Shown here: in pieces, positions 35,238-47,200 of the stretch
How positions within the stretch are numbered: the first letter of the stretch is position 1
Layout: every line of letters starts with the position of its first letter
NCBI GenBank assembly: GCA_947247005.1
Contig: OX365948.1
Span: 38,506,601 to 38,570,600 of the forward strand
Length of the DNA stretch: 64,000 nucleotides
Direction of reading: 5' to 3'
Source: Spisula solida
Lineage: Eukaryota; Mollusca; Bivalvia; Venerida; Mactridae
Program-made: the position numbers and the translations under genes
The notes under the pieces: model-generated
Databases searched by the model: none
Seen by the model: the letters and a program-made list of their open reading frames with translations, nothing else
Told to the model about the DNA's origin: nothing

Positions 35238-36003
35238 TCTCACAAAGGGCCATAACTGCAGCAAAAATCATCCAAACTTAAATTCCTGACAATATGCACA
35301 ATATTGTTTTCACTATCGCTTATCACTAAGTTATATAATTATATTTACTCAATAACCAATCATATTGTATTTTGTGCAAAGTTTGTTTACTCTCACAAAG
35401 GGCCATAACTGCAGCAAAAATCATCCGAAATTACATTCCTGACAATATGCATAATATTGTTTTCACTATTGCTTATCACTAAGTTATATAATTATATTTA
35501 CTCAATAACCAGTCATATTGTATTTTGTGCAAAGTTTGTTTACTCTCACAAAGGGCCATAACTGCAGCAAAAATCATCCGAAATTACATTCCTGACAATA
35601 TGCACAATATTGTTTTCACTATCGCTTATCACTAAGTTATATAATTATATTTACACAATAACCAATCATATTGTATTTTGTGCAAAGTTTGTTTACTCTC
35701 ACAAAGGGCCATAACTGCAGCAAAAATCATCCGAACTTACATTCCTGACAATATGCATAATATTGTTTTCACTATTGCTTATCACTAAGTTATATAATTA
35801 AATTTACTCAATAACCAATCATATTGTATTTTGTGCAAAGTTTGTTAACTCTCACAAAGGGCCATAACTGCAGCAAAAATCATCCGAAATTACATTCCTG
35901 ACAATATGCATAATATTGTTTTCACTATTGCTTATCACTAAGTTATATAATTATATTTACTCAATAACCAGTCATATTGTATTTTGTGCAAAGTATGTTT
36001 ACC
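35238..36003 (+). repeat. 153-bp satellite, five units
   Basis: Five tandem units start TCTCACAAAGGGCCATAACT at 35238, 35391, 35544, 35697 and 35850, exactly 153 bp apart. Units differ by a few substitutions. A short array of 150-160 bp units flanked by unique sequence (hairpin GGTGGTTTAC...GTATTTTACAACCACC at about 35122-35163) resembles the pearl/HINE-type elements described in bivalves. Confidence 0.93.
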
Positions 36004-36740
36004 AACATAATAATAAAGTGTTGATATATCTGAAATGAATCTTGTTATTATTGGTCCGTGAGAGCATGTCTGACTAGACTGTCACTGAATACGTACATTC
36101 ATTCAAATGGAATTGTTTGATATCTCCAAGGACGCCATTTTGAAATTTGACACACTAATGTGAACTTCGAGTTAAAGCTTCATTGTTATAAAACGAATAT
36201 TAACTTTCAGCAATAACTGCCGCCCACCTATGATAACGTTTTCATATAAATGTTAGAAACGCCTCTTCTGTCTGACATTTCCCAAATTGGATTGTCCGTT
36301 TTTCCTCATTTTATATTTTACCTAAAAAGACTGGAACAACAATCGTATAGATCCCCTTGCCTCGATTGACAGATTGTACGAGGAGCATGCAATAAGTCCG
36401 TATACCATATGAAGCATCGTTCTTTTTCGATTATTATTGCGTTTAAATAATAGTTTCTTATATCATTACAAACAATAACGTGTTACCTACAGTCAATACA
36501 AATTTATTTTCAATATTGCAAACTAGTAGCTTGTCATCCGTCATTGTATTACCATAGTAACGAGCTACCACCCCGACCGACGTAACGTCCTTTTTTCATT
36601 AGTTCAACTAGTTATAATAATATACATATAAATTCCTTAGTTAAAAGTTAAATCTGCCAGATTATTGAAAGATATCATGACATTTCCTGAATTTATAACG
36701 TTATTTGAACGTTTGAGATTGAATTAAAAACTGTTTTATC
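36004..36740. other. No gene seen
   Basis: AT-rich, without repeats or coding signal. Confidence 0.4.
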
Positions 36741-36968
36741 ATGGCGAGTCACGTTTTCATTAACGTCAAAATGTCTGTGACTTTACGCAAGAAAATTAGT
36801 TCGGCTATTAAATTTTGCACAGGTCTTGGCAAAAACCCCGCAGACACCAAAAAGCTGCTACAGAGAGCTAAAGGAGAACATACAACATGCAGTGGCCTTG
36901 TGTTTAAGTGGCAAAAGAGCTGCATCGTAATGAAAACGATACAGGTAAGGGCAAATAGGCAAACGTAG
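36741..36968 (+). pseudogene. Mariner/GVQW3-type helix-turn-helix fragment
   Basis: The 75-codon frame reads IKFCTGLGKNPADTKKLLQR then VFKWQKS. The pattern (I/A)KFCxxLGK...T...L...VFxWxK is that of the N-terminal HTH in mariner/SETMAR and GVQW3-like proteins. The residues after VFKWQKS diverge from the family. A strong donor-like CAG|GTAAGG occurs at 36944. No catalytic domain follows. It is most likely a transposase relic; a domesticated exon is possible. Confidence 0.5.
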
Positions 36969-37146
36969 GGACTTATCACGGTATTATACAACGTCAGTCG
37001 TAATGTGTAAGGTGTTTTAATTTTAATATACAACCATTATTTCTAGCTTTAATCCTTAACTTAGACTATATTATTTCCGCTACCATAGCGTACTAATGCA
37101 GACTGGCCGGGATTGCCATTTCCGCCTTACGTAGTTTACGACCTAA

Positions 37147-37512
37147 ATGCCAAAATTCGGAACTGTTTCTGTCATAGGTACACATGCATCCCTGGCTAAA
37201 GGATATTACGGACCCAAGGTCGTGCACAAGATTTTGGGCTCGCTGACCCCCTTTAAAGAGGACTTTGGACGTAGGGTTTCCAAAACTGAAATTACTGGTC
37301 ATACCCGTCATTGCGGTACGATTCCCTGTGAGATTGCATTAACATTTAGCGCCAAAACGTTTTTATTTTTCATTAGAAGGAATATACAGGCTAGACAAAG
37401 GGGTCTGGATCAATGCCCTAAAGGGGCCCAAAGTAGGCCTACCAAGCTAAAAAAAAGAAGTTTTTCGCGCAAGGACCACTGTCACATCGTCATTTCCGGT
37501 GGCCTTCTGTAG
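37147..37512 (+). other. Unassigned 121-codon open frame
   Basis: Starts MPKFGTVSVIGTHASLAKGY. It has higher GC than its flanks and follows the HTH fragment at 36741 on the same strand, but shows no domain I recognise, and the second half is Arg/Lys-rich. It could be downstream debris of the same mobile element or chance. Confidence 0.18.
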
Positions 37513-38307
37513 AAATGCTGACAATTTTTCCTACTTTCAGTTCCGGGCAGGTGTGTAGCGTCCGGATGTATCGAGTTTTTATCAGTGCTCCAAGTCAATA
37601 ATTTCTTAGGGACGGAGTGGTATATGGGCCATATGAATTTCTCCTAGCCCCCTCCAAAAAAATCGTGGTGGCGGAAAGGATATAAGATAGTCTGGAAGAT
37701 ATATTCAAGTTAATTAAATACAATTTGAATGTTTATGTTTATTTTCATACTTATGTGATTATTTCATAGTGGGATCACCATAAGAGAAACAATTAAACGT
37801 CAGTGACGTCGCTGACGTCAAGATATACGTACATAACGCTGTGTGCTGGTCGCGGTGATGTGGTATGTTTAATTTAGTCATACTTTCTTGTTGTATGCGT
37901 TGTTTCTTCCAATATTTTCAGCACTTTTGTCCGAAAGACTGTAGTTTATTGTGATTTAGTTTATATTTCACTCTGCCATTTGGTATTAAAATGATGAACC
38001 CAGTCTACGAATTTATTGAATGACCCTCGTAGCTAATGGTATATAGCATATCTCTCCATAACAGAATCATGCTATAATTGACACTTATTGAAAGGCTTAA
38101 TCCCTTGGGTGTGCTATAACTGTAGTACCAAGTAGTGTTAATGCAGCTGCTAGCATGTCATATTAGCGAATTCATCTGTGAATGCAATGTGAAATTCTCA
38201 CATGGAGATGCGGAACATTTTGAGGGGGAAATAATTATGAAGAAAACTAAACTAAAATGCACATAAATGATGCAAAAATGTACTCAACAGCAAAAAGAAT
38301 ATTACTA
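37513..38307. other. No gene seen
   Basis: Intergenic. Palindromic words GACGTCA occur near 37806 and 37816, otherwise unremarkable. Confidence 0.4.
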
Positions 38308-38722
38308 ATATAGAGGATCTTGCATGAGTGCTCTTTACATACGAGTTCTATTAAACGAGTGGACAAAATGATATAACATGAGGCTTTGCCGAGTGTCAAA
38401 TTGTTTTTGTCGACGAGTTTAATAAAACTCGTATGAACTGAGCACGAATGCAAGATTCTATTTATCACATAACCTTAGAAAACCCTCAATATAGGTCAAA
38501 ATGATGATGTACGCTGCATATATTACAGCCGAAATTCAGCGGTACAATGAGCGCGACGTCATGGCGACGTTGATATTATCCTGACGTCATTGACAGATCA
38601 TTGCATGGATTGGCTAACGTCACAGCTAATTTAAATATTTATTGCACGGTCTGGGAGTGCCGAACGATATTTACGGCACGACTTTACGGCACTCCTGGAC
38701 CGCAGGTTATGTGATAAATTAA
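38308..38722. mobile_element. Double foldback element
   Basis: The first hairpin pairs about 38315-38360 (GATCTTGCATGAGTGCTC, ACATACGAG) with about 38410-38458 (inverse, ending GCAAGATTCT). The second is bounded by TTTATCACATAACC (38460) and GGTTATGTGATAAA (38704-38717), with an inner stem GGTCTGGGAGTGCCG / CGGCACTCCTGGACC. Non-coding; MITE-like. Confidence 0.7.
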
Positions 38723-39829
38723 TTTATTGCATGAATCCATTTTTTGATAAATATCCACTAAAATAAGTGTATAAGAACCAGTTCTAAAAGTTTCTAAATG
38801 ACTTGTCCCAGTGTCAAGGGGGTATAGCTAAATACCGAACAGAAATTCTGCGCGAAAAAATCAATTACCGAACTTCATTTAGCTATACCGCATGAAACGG
38901 CAGGCTTTCCGCTAGCCAATAAACATTTTCTCAAAGACTATCAAAGGTATCCACTTGAAACTAAGAGTTATTCCCCTTTTTCTGATTTAGATTTTTTTAC
39001 ACAAACATATCAGTACGAGAAAGTCGAGCGTCCAGCACTCGTAGGCGGTGCTCTTGGTTACAGTTATGCCCCTTTTAAAATAGTAAATTTCTTTTAAATG
39101 CTCATTTTTCATTAAACTTCAAATTCTCAGACATTCCTTTAGACATTCCATTTTAACTTTGAATAACAGTAAATAGTGACAAGAAGCATAATGTCACATG
39201 ACTTATACATATCTCTGGACAATATTGACAGTTATAGTCCTATATGTCACGGCAATTTGCGTATGATTAATCACCTTTAATACATGTGTTTTTGTGCCAT
39301 TATGTGGCAATTGGATTAAACCATACTTCATGTAAAAATTGTTTGCAGTCCTCCAATTTCCTTAGTTAATATGTGCCTTCTAACAATTAGTAACAAGTTT
39401 GACACACTTTATGTCAAATTCAAACTTAAATGTAAATATGCCCGTTGCAGCAAATTTGCTGCTTAAGATGGTAATACATAACAAATGATTGTATTAGTTA
39501 TAGAATACACTCAAAACAGCTCATATTTCAGTTAATCTCTTGTTGTATATTCATAATATGCCATTCATATTTGGTCAGTTTAGTAAACTGTTGCAAAAAA
39601 TATGCATTTGTTTATAACTAAAGCTCATACATGTGTATTTCAGTTGATCTCTTGTTACAATTCAGTTAACTGTTGCAAAATGAGCTATGCATTTGTTTAT
39701 AATTTAACTGTTATACTGTAAAAATGCATTTCTTAATATGTTTAATCCTTCAACTAAGAAAATATTTATTTTTGTTATCAAACCATTATGTCACTCAAAA
39801 TTTGCGAAAACATATTTGTTTGGCCATTG
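38723..39829. other. No gene seen
   Basis: AT-rich. Loose duplication of GTTAACTGTTGCAAAA and TTTCAGTTGATCTCTTGTT words near 39525-39700 only. Confidence 0.4.
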
Positions 39830-40310
39830 TCGCCTGTGTGTCAGTCCGCAATATCTTGTCCACTCCACATCTCCTATGACCTTAGACCGATTTTAATAAA
39901 ACTTCATAGACTTTTACCAGTTCGAAGTTCAGTTGTACGAATTATCTAATATTTCCACTCGGATGAATTTTGACACAATTACAGCCCATCTGACTGTGTC
40001 TTGTCAGCTCCACATCTCCTGTACCCTTGGTCCGATTTTAATGATACTTCATAGGAGTGATCAGCTTGAAGTATTTTCCAGTCATCAAGGGATTTTGAAA
40101 TAACTTTGCAAGATGATGATGATACAATGTTTCATGCCCAAGACCTAGTTCCAAGGTCAATGTCACAGCTTTCAAACAATAAACGGGGTGTATTTTGTAT
40201 CTGTTCCATTAAGGGATTTTTATATCACTTGACATAAATGTTAACCACAATTAGACGGATTTATCATGCACAAGACCTAGCATTAAGGTCATACTTATAG
40301 GTTTTTTAAT
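39830..40310 (+). repeat. Diverged about 130-bp repeat with CTCCACATCTCCT
   Basis: TCCACATCTCCTATGACCTT near 39866 recurs as TCCACATCTCCTGTACCCTT near 40010, each followed by GATTTTAATRAWACTTCATA. GACCTAG and AAGGTCA words continue to about 40290. This is a degenerate dispersed repeat of the same general style as 27960-28695. Confidence 0.5.
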
Positions 40311-41833
40311 GTGTATGGCAATGATTTGTCTTTACTGACAGCACAAAAGCAGGGGTTTCCGTGTCGTTCAGACACATTTACAGTGTTGGTTTGGATCACC
40401 ACTACTTGAGTTTTTTCCGTCAGATTGTACACCAAAACATTACGGCTTCCGTTTGATGCCTTGCATCAAACATTTTCCTTTTACATAATTGTAGTAAGCA
40501 GGAATAACGTATGACAATGATATCAATTGTGAATCATAGGGGAGTGGGCAAATGACCTTAGTCGAAATGGAATTTAACAAGGACATTTAAGATGACCGTC
40601 TATCGATGTACAAACACTGTGGTAAGCAATTAAATACTATTAAACTGAAAACATTTGAGGGGACCAAAAGTATCTATTATATGTAGTATGTATGGTGTTT
40701 TAGATCCAAAATCGTTCATAATAATGAAAAGTGTTTTAAAACACAAAGTTTAGAAAACGCATGTCAACATGGTCTTTGTGTGAAACTCCGCAGATTAAAA
40801 TCTGTTTTATGAAACGAAGTTTCAAAAATACCATGAATTCAAACTCGCCACCATTGTTTGGCTGTCGTTTTTCTTTCGGAAAAAGGGATATTACTCTTGC
40901 AAATACAGCTGAATATAATAACATACTTACTACCCTTGTTATGTCACAACTTCGTTGATATCTCTCACACATCTAAAGCCTTATTCACATTTTTGGCTAC
41001 ACGATTTATTACTTAAAATAACATTCAGACCGAAGACAAAATCGCAGACATCCAGGAAGATTGCATACACCTCAAGCCTGTGTACGATGCTCGGGCGGTT
41101 GCCACACGCGCCGCATGATTGTAGTAGCAATATTGTTGTAGTGGTAAATCAAAGCACAGTTCGCAGTTTGCGATGCACTAATATTTCGTACAGCGGTCGT
41201 AGGATGGTCCTACGGCTGACGCACAAAACACCAGTGAAGTTCCAAAAAGGATGCCTCAAAAAGTGACCGTAGACAGACGTACAGTTGTCACAAGGATGCT
41301 GTGATACAGGCTTAAGTAAAACATCAATCAATGATCTATACTCGTAAAATAACTCGGCAATGGAGCCCGCCTAGTGAAAGAAACAAAATTTAATGCAGAC
41401 CATGAACAATATTAGGAGAGGATTCTGGAGTCCTCAGTTCCGAGAATCCTTTCGAGCAGTCCTGTTCCGAGAATGCTTTGTATATATCTCATTTACAAGC
41501 ACCCATTCGTTCAGTCTTCATTTCCGATATTCCCGTCATGCTAAGCAACCAAATATTAAAAACCGCAAATTCATTAAATTGAATTATATAATTAGTTCGA
41601 TTGCCGTTTAATAATTTGTTTGAGGTCGTTCAATAAAATTCGATCAAACTAGATTAGTGAATTTCCTTTTGCTTTCTATACATTCCAATGTCGATTGTGC
41701 ATCGTGATAACTCATTTTGATACATTCCACTGATCACTTAATCAAATAGTTTTTAAATTGCCACATATGATTCGACAGAAGCTAAAAGATAATTTTGAAG
41801 GGTTTTTTGTATGCACAGTACCAAATCAATATA
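40311..41833. other. No supported gene
   Basis: Short open frames on both strands (40736-41331) lack family features and overlap one another. A less AT-rich patch at 41040-41290 has no recognised content. Confidence 0.35.
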
Positions 41834-41900
41834 CAGTAAAACCTCGGTAATACGAGCAGCGATTATTCGAGCAACCGGCCTAATTCGAGCAAATTTCAAA
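41834..41900 (+). mobile_element. pogo/Tigger-like terminus, copy 4
   Basis: CAGTAAAACCTCGGTAATAC after TA, the same as 1314, 11398 and 13411. Homology stops at CAAATTTCAAAG. It lies about 25 kb from the duplicated segments, showing that the terminus is dispersed independently of them. Confidence 0.55.
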
Positions 41901-42429
41901 GTAAACTGCTTCAAAACTATCTACATTGTATAAATTGCAAAAATCTCGGACGTGAATCGACCGCAACTTCCAATTGAATTCACCCGTATATTTAACTAGC
42001 AATAAGGTAGGCGGTTAAAATAATTCTAAGTAAATATTCAGGCAATTTTATCGTAATGAGAAATACTTGGTCCATGTAAGGTCATGGCTAACATGCTTAT
42101 GCCAACTTACCGGATGTTAGAAAAATTCGATTGAAACAAACGTTCTTGTAAGACAGCCGATGTCATTGACATTTTAAGAAGAGATGGTTGTTAGTTATTA
42201 AAAGTCATCAAAGTTCGTGTCATTTATAGGATATCAATGGTATTACAACAAGAGTGTTATTGTTTCATTATCAGGAGTACTTGTTTGTCGTTAAGATTAG
42301 TTTGTACGTGTAGCTTGTTCGTCTCTCAATAGAAGCTCATAATGGCATGACTCTCTCAGAAACTGAACATTATATAGTTATTGAAGTATCATGGTTACAA
42401 AACACGCCTATAGCGATAGTAAGGTCCGA

Positions 42430-43975
42430 ATACATCCATAAGGATAATGTGACTGTGTAGTTCCTGGATTGTTTGACGTAATGTCAAGATAATGTGACAG
42501 GGTGGTTCCTGGACTGGTTGGTCCAGTGTCAGTACCAAGTGACTGGGTAGTTCCTGGATTGTTTGACGTAATGTCAAGATAATGCGACAGGGTGGTTCCA
42601 GGATTGGTTGGTCCAGTGTCAGTACCAAGTGACTGGGTAGTTCCTTGACTGGTTGGTCAATGTCAGTACCAAGTGACTGGGTAGTTCCTGGACTGGTTGG
42701 TCAATGTCAGTACCAAGTGACTGGGTAGTTCCTTGACTGGTTGGTCAATGTCAGAATAATGTGACTGGGTATTTCAATGACTGTTTGACGTAATCTCAGG
42801 ATAATGTGACGGGGTAGCTCAAGGACTGGTTGGTCCAGTTTCAGGATACTGGGACTGGGTAATTCCTTGACTGTTTGACGTAATGATAGTATAATTTGAT
42901 TGGGTAGTTCCATGACTATTTGACGTAATGTCAGGATAATGTGACTGGGTAGTTCTATGACTAGTTGGTCCAATGTCAGGATAATGTGACTGAGTAGTTC
43001 CTGGACTGGTTGGTCCAATGTCAGAATAATGTGACTGGGTAGTTCCTTTACTGTTTGAAGTAATGTCAGGATAATGTGACTGGGTAATTCCAGGACTAGT
43101 TGGTCCAATGTCAGGATAATGTGACTGGGTAGTTCCTTGACTGGTTGGTCCAATGTCAGGATAATGTGACTAGGTAGTTCCTTGACTGGTTGGTCAATGA
43201 AAGAATAATGTGACTGGGTAGTTCTATGACTGGTTGGTCCAATGTCAGGATAATGTGACTGAGTAGTTCCTGGACTGGTTGGTCCAATGTCAGAATAATG
43301 TGACTGGGTAGTTCCGTTACTGTTTAACGTAATGTCAGGATAATGTAACTGGCTAGTTCCTAGACTGGTTGGTCAAATGTCAGGATAATATGACTGGGTA
43401 GTACCGTGGCTGGTAGGTCCGATGTTAGGACAATGTGATTGGGTAGTTCATGGACTGGTTGGTCCAATGTCAGGATAATGTGACATGGTAGTTCCATGGT
43501 TGGTTGTTCCAATGTCAGTATAATGTGATTGGGTAGTTCATGGACTGGTTGGTCCAATGTCAGGATATTGTGACTTGGTAGTTCCATGGCTGGTTGGTCC
43601 AATGTCAGGATAATGTGACTGGGTAGTTCAATGGCTGGTTGGTCCAATGTCAGTATAATGTGATTGGGTAGTTCCTAAACTGGTTGGTCCAATGTCAGGA
43701 TAATGTGACTGGGTAGTTCCATGGCTGGCTGGTCCAATGTCAGGATAATGTGACTGGGTAGTTCCATGGCTGGTTGGTCCAATGTCAGGATAATGTGACA
43801 TGGTAGTTCCATGGCTGGTTGGTCCAATGTCAGGATAATGTGACTGGGTAGTTCCATGGCTGGCTGGTCCAATGTCAGGATAATGTGACTGGGTAGTTCC
43901 ATGGCTGGTTGGTCCAATGTCAGGATAGTGTGACTGGGTAGTTACAGGACTGGTTGGTCCAGTATCAGGACCATG
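42430..43975. repeat. 45-bp minisatellite, GGTCCAATG-type block
   Basis: About 34 tandem units of 45 bp (GTGACTGGGTAGTTCCATGG then CTGGTTGGTCCAATGTCAGG, ATAAT). The middle of the unit is mostly GGTTGGTCCAATG, in contrast to TTTGACGTAATG in the next block; early units mix both. Since 45 is a multiple of three, minus-strand frames stay open with 15-residue repeats (e.g. DIGPTSHGTTQSHYP). These are not considered genes. Confidence 0.95.
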
Positions 43976-44211
43976 GTACTTTTTTATCACAGCATTTACG
44001 GAAATCTTAAACTTACGATCAAATTTAAATTCTTTATACTACTTATTCAAGAATAAAGTGTGGTAAATGGACCTGCAATACTAACCAAGATTTAGTAAAT
44101 GAACACCTGCAAACAGTATCCGTCTCCAATTTGCAATTTTTTAAGAATTATATAGAACATAAGTTTGAACGTGAGTTTACGATTTGCGTAAGTGCCTTGA
44201 TAAAACAGTAC
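43976..44211. mobile_element. MITE family A, copy 2, inside the 45-bp array with 5-bp target duplication
   Basis: Bounded by GTACTTTTTTATCACAGC and TTGATAAAACAGTAC, with subterminal TTTACGGAAATC / GATTTGCGTAA. CCATG flanks both ends (43971-43975, 44212-44216). Removing the element and one CCATG restores a continuous 45-bp unit (AGGACCATGTGACTGGG). 236 bp, non-coding. Confidence 0.92.
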
Positions 44212-47200
44212 CCATGTGACTGGGTAGGTCGTTGACTGTTTGACGTAATGCCTGGATAGTGTGACTGGGTAATTCCTTGACTGTTTGACGTAATGACTGG
44301 ATAGTGTGACTGGGTAATTCCTTGACTGTTTGACGTAATGACTGGACAGTGTGACTGGGTAATTCCTTGACTGATGGACGTAATGTTAAGATAATGTGAC
44401 TGGGTAATGTTATTCCTTGACTGTTTAACGTAATGACTGGATAATGTGACTGGGTAATTCCTTGACTGTTTGACGTAATGCCTGGATAATGTGACTGGGT
44501 AGTTCCTTGACTGTTTGACGTAATGCCTGGATAATGTGACTGGGTAATTCCTTGACTTTTTAACGTAATGACTGGATAATGTGACTGGGTAATTCCCTGA
44601 CTGTTTAACGAAATGACTGGATAATGTTACTGGGTAATTCCTTGACTGTTTATCGTAATGACTGGATAATGTGACTGGGTAATTCCTTGATTGTTTGACG
44701 TAATGCCTGGATAGTGTTACTAGGTAGTTCCTTGACTGTTTGGTCCAATGACTGGATAGTGTGACTGGGTAATTCCTTGACTGTTTAACGTAATGCCTGG
44801 ATAATGTGACTGGGTAATTCCTTGACTGTTTGACGTAATGTCAGGATAATGTGACTGGGTAGTTCCTTGCCTGTTTAACGTAATGCCTGGATAATGTGAC
44901 TGGGTAGTTCCTTGACTGTTTGGTCCAATGACTGGATAATGTGACTGGGTAATTCCTTGACTGTTTGACGTAATGCCTGGATAATGTAACTGGGTAATTC
45001 CTTGACTATTTGACGTAATGTCAGGATAATGTGACTGGGTAGTTCCTTGACTGTTTGACGTAATGCCTGGATAATGTGACTGGGTAATTGCTTGACTGTT
45101 TGACGTAATGCCTGGATAATGTGACTGGGTAATTCCTTGACTGTTTGACGTATTGTCAGGATAATGTGACTGGGTAGTTCCTTGACTGTTTGACGTAATG
45201 CCTGGATAATGTGACTGGGTAATTCCTTGACTGTTTGACGTATTGTCAGGATAATTTGACTGGGTAGTTCCTTGACTGTTTGACGTAATGCCTGGATAAT
45301 GTGACTGGGTAATTCCTTGACTGTTTGAACGTAATGCCTGGATAGTGTGACTGGGTAATTCCTTGACTGTATGATGTAATGACTGGATACTGTGACTGGG
45401 TAATTCCTTGACTGCTTGACGTAATGACTGGATAATGTGACTGGGTAATTCCTTGACTGTTTGAACGTAATGCCTGGATAATGTGACTGGGTAATTCCTT
45501 GACTGTTTAACGTAATGCCTGGATAGTGTGACTGGGTAATTCCTTGACTGTTTGACGTAATGACTGGATACTGTGACTGGGTAATTCCTTGACTGTTTGA
45601 CGTAATGTCAGAATAGTGTGACTGGGTAGTTCCTTGACTTTTTAACGTAATGCCTGGATAATGTGACTGGGTAATTCCTTGACTGTTTGACGTAATGTCA
45701 GGATAATGTGACTGGATAATTCCATGACTGTTTGACGTAATGTCAGGATAATGTGACTGGGTAGTTCCTTGACTGTTTGACGTAATGCCTGATAAATGTG
45801 ACTGGATAATTCCTTGACTGTATAACGTAATGACTGGATAATGCGACTGGGTAATTCCTTGACTGTTTAACGAAATGACTGGATAATGTTACTGGGTAAT
45901 TCCTTGACTGTTTAACGTAATGACTGGATAATGTGACTGGGTAATTCCTTGATTGTTTGACGTAATGCCTGGATAATGTGACTAGGTAGTTCCTTGACTA
46001 TTTGGTCCAATGACTGGATAGTGTGACTGGGTAATTCCTTGACTGTTTAACGTAATGACTGGATAATGTGACTGGGTAATTCCTTGACTGTTTGACGTAA
46101 TGTCAGGATAATGTGACTGGGTAGATCCTTGACTGTTTAACGTAATGCCTGGATAATGTGACTGGGTAATTCCTTGACTGTTTGACGTAATGCCTGGATA
46201 ATGTGACTGGGTAATTCCTTGACTGTTTGACGTAATGACTGGATACTGTGACTGGGTAATTCCTTGACTGTTTAACGAAATGACTGGATAATGTGACTGG
46301 GTTGTTCCTTGACTGTTTAACGTAATGACTGGATAATGTGACTGGGTAATTCCTTTACTGTTTGACGTAATACCTCGATAGTGTGACTAGGTAGTTCCTT
46401 GACTTTTTAACGTAATGCCTGGATAATGTGACTGGGTAATTCCTTGACTGTTTGACGTAATGTCAGGATAATGTGACTGGATAATTCCATGACTGTTTGA
46501 CGTAATGCCTGGATAATGTAACTGGGTAATTCCTTGACTATTTGACGTAATGTCAGGATAATGTGACTGGGTAGTTCCTTGACTGTTTGACGTAATGCCT
46601 GATAAATGTGACTGGATAATTCCTTGACTGTATAACGTAATGACTGGATAATGCGACTGGGTAATTCCTTGACTGTTTAACGAAATGACTGGATAATGTT
46701 ACTGGGTAATTCCTTGACTGTTTAACGTAATGACTGGATAATGTGACTAGGTAGTTCCTTGACTGTTTGGTCCAATGACTGGATAGTGTGACTGGGTAAT
46801 TCCTTGACTGTTTAACGTAATGACTGGATAATGTGACTGGGTAATTCCTTGACTGTTTGACGTAATGTCAGGATAATGTGACTGGGTAGATCCTTGACTG
46901 TTTAACGTAATGCCTGGATAATGTGACTGGGTAATTCCTTGACTGTTTGACGTAATGCCTGGATAATGTGACTGGGTAATTCCTTGACTGTTTGACGTAA
47001 TGACTGGATACTGTGACTGGGTAATTCCTTGACTGTTTCACGTAATGTCAGGATAATGTGACTGGGTAGTTCCTTGACTGTTTGACGTAATGCCTGAATA
47101 ATGTGACTGGGTAATTCCTTGACTGTTTAACGTAATGACTGGATAATGTGACTGGGTAATTCCTTGACTGTTTAACGAAATGACTGGATAATGTGACTGG

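Noticed and set aside
42395..43990. Minus-strand 15-residue repeat proteins (e.g. DIGPTSHGTTQSHYP)
   Set aside because: Product of the 45-bp unit. Frames break at indels, two frames are open at once, and there is no conserved start or flanking domain.
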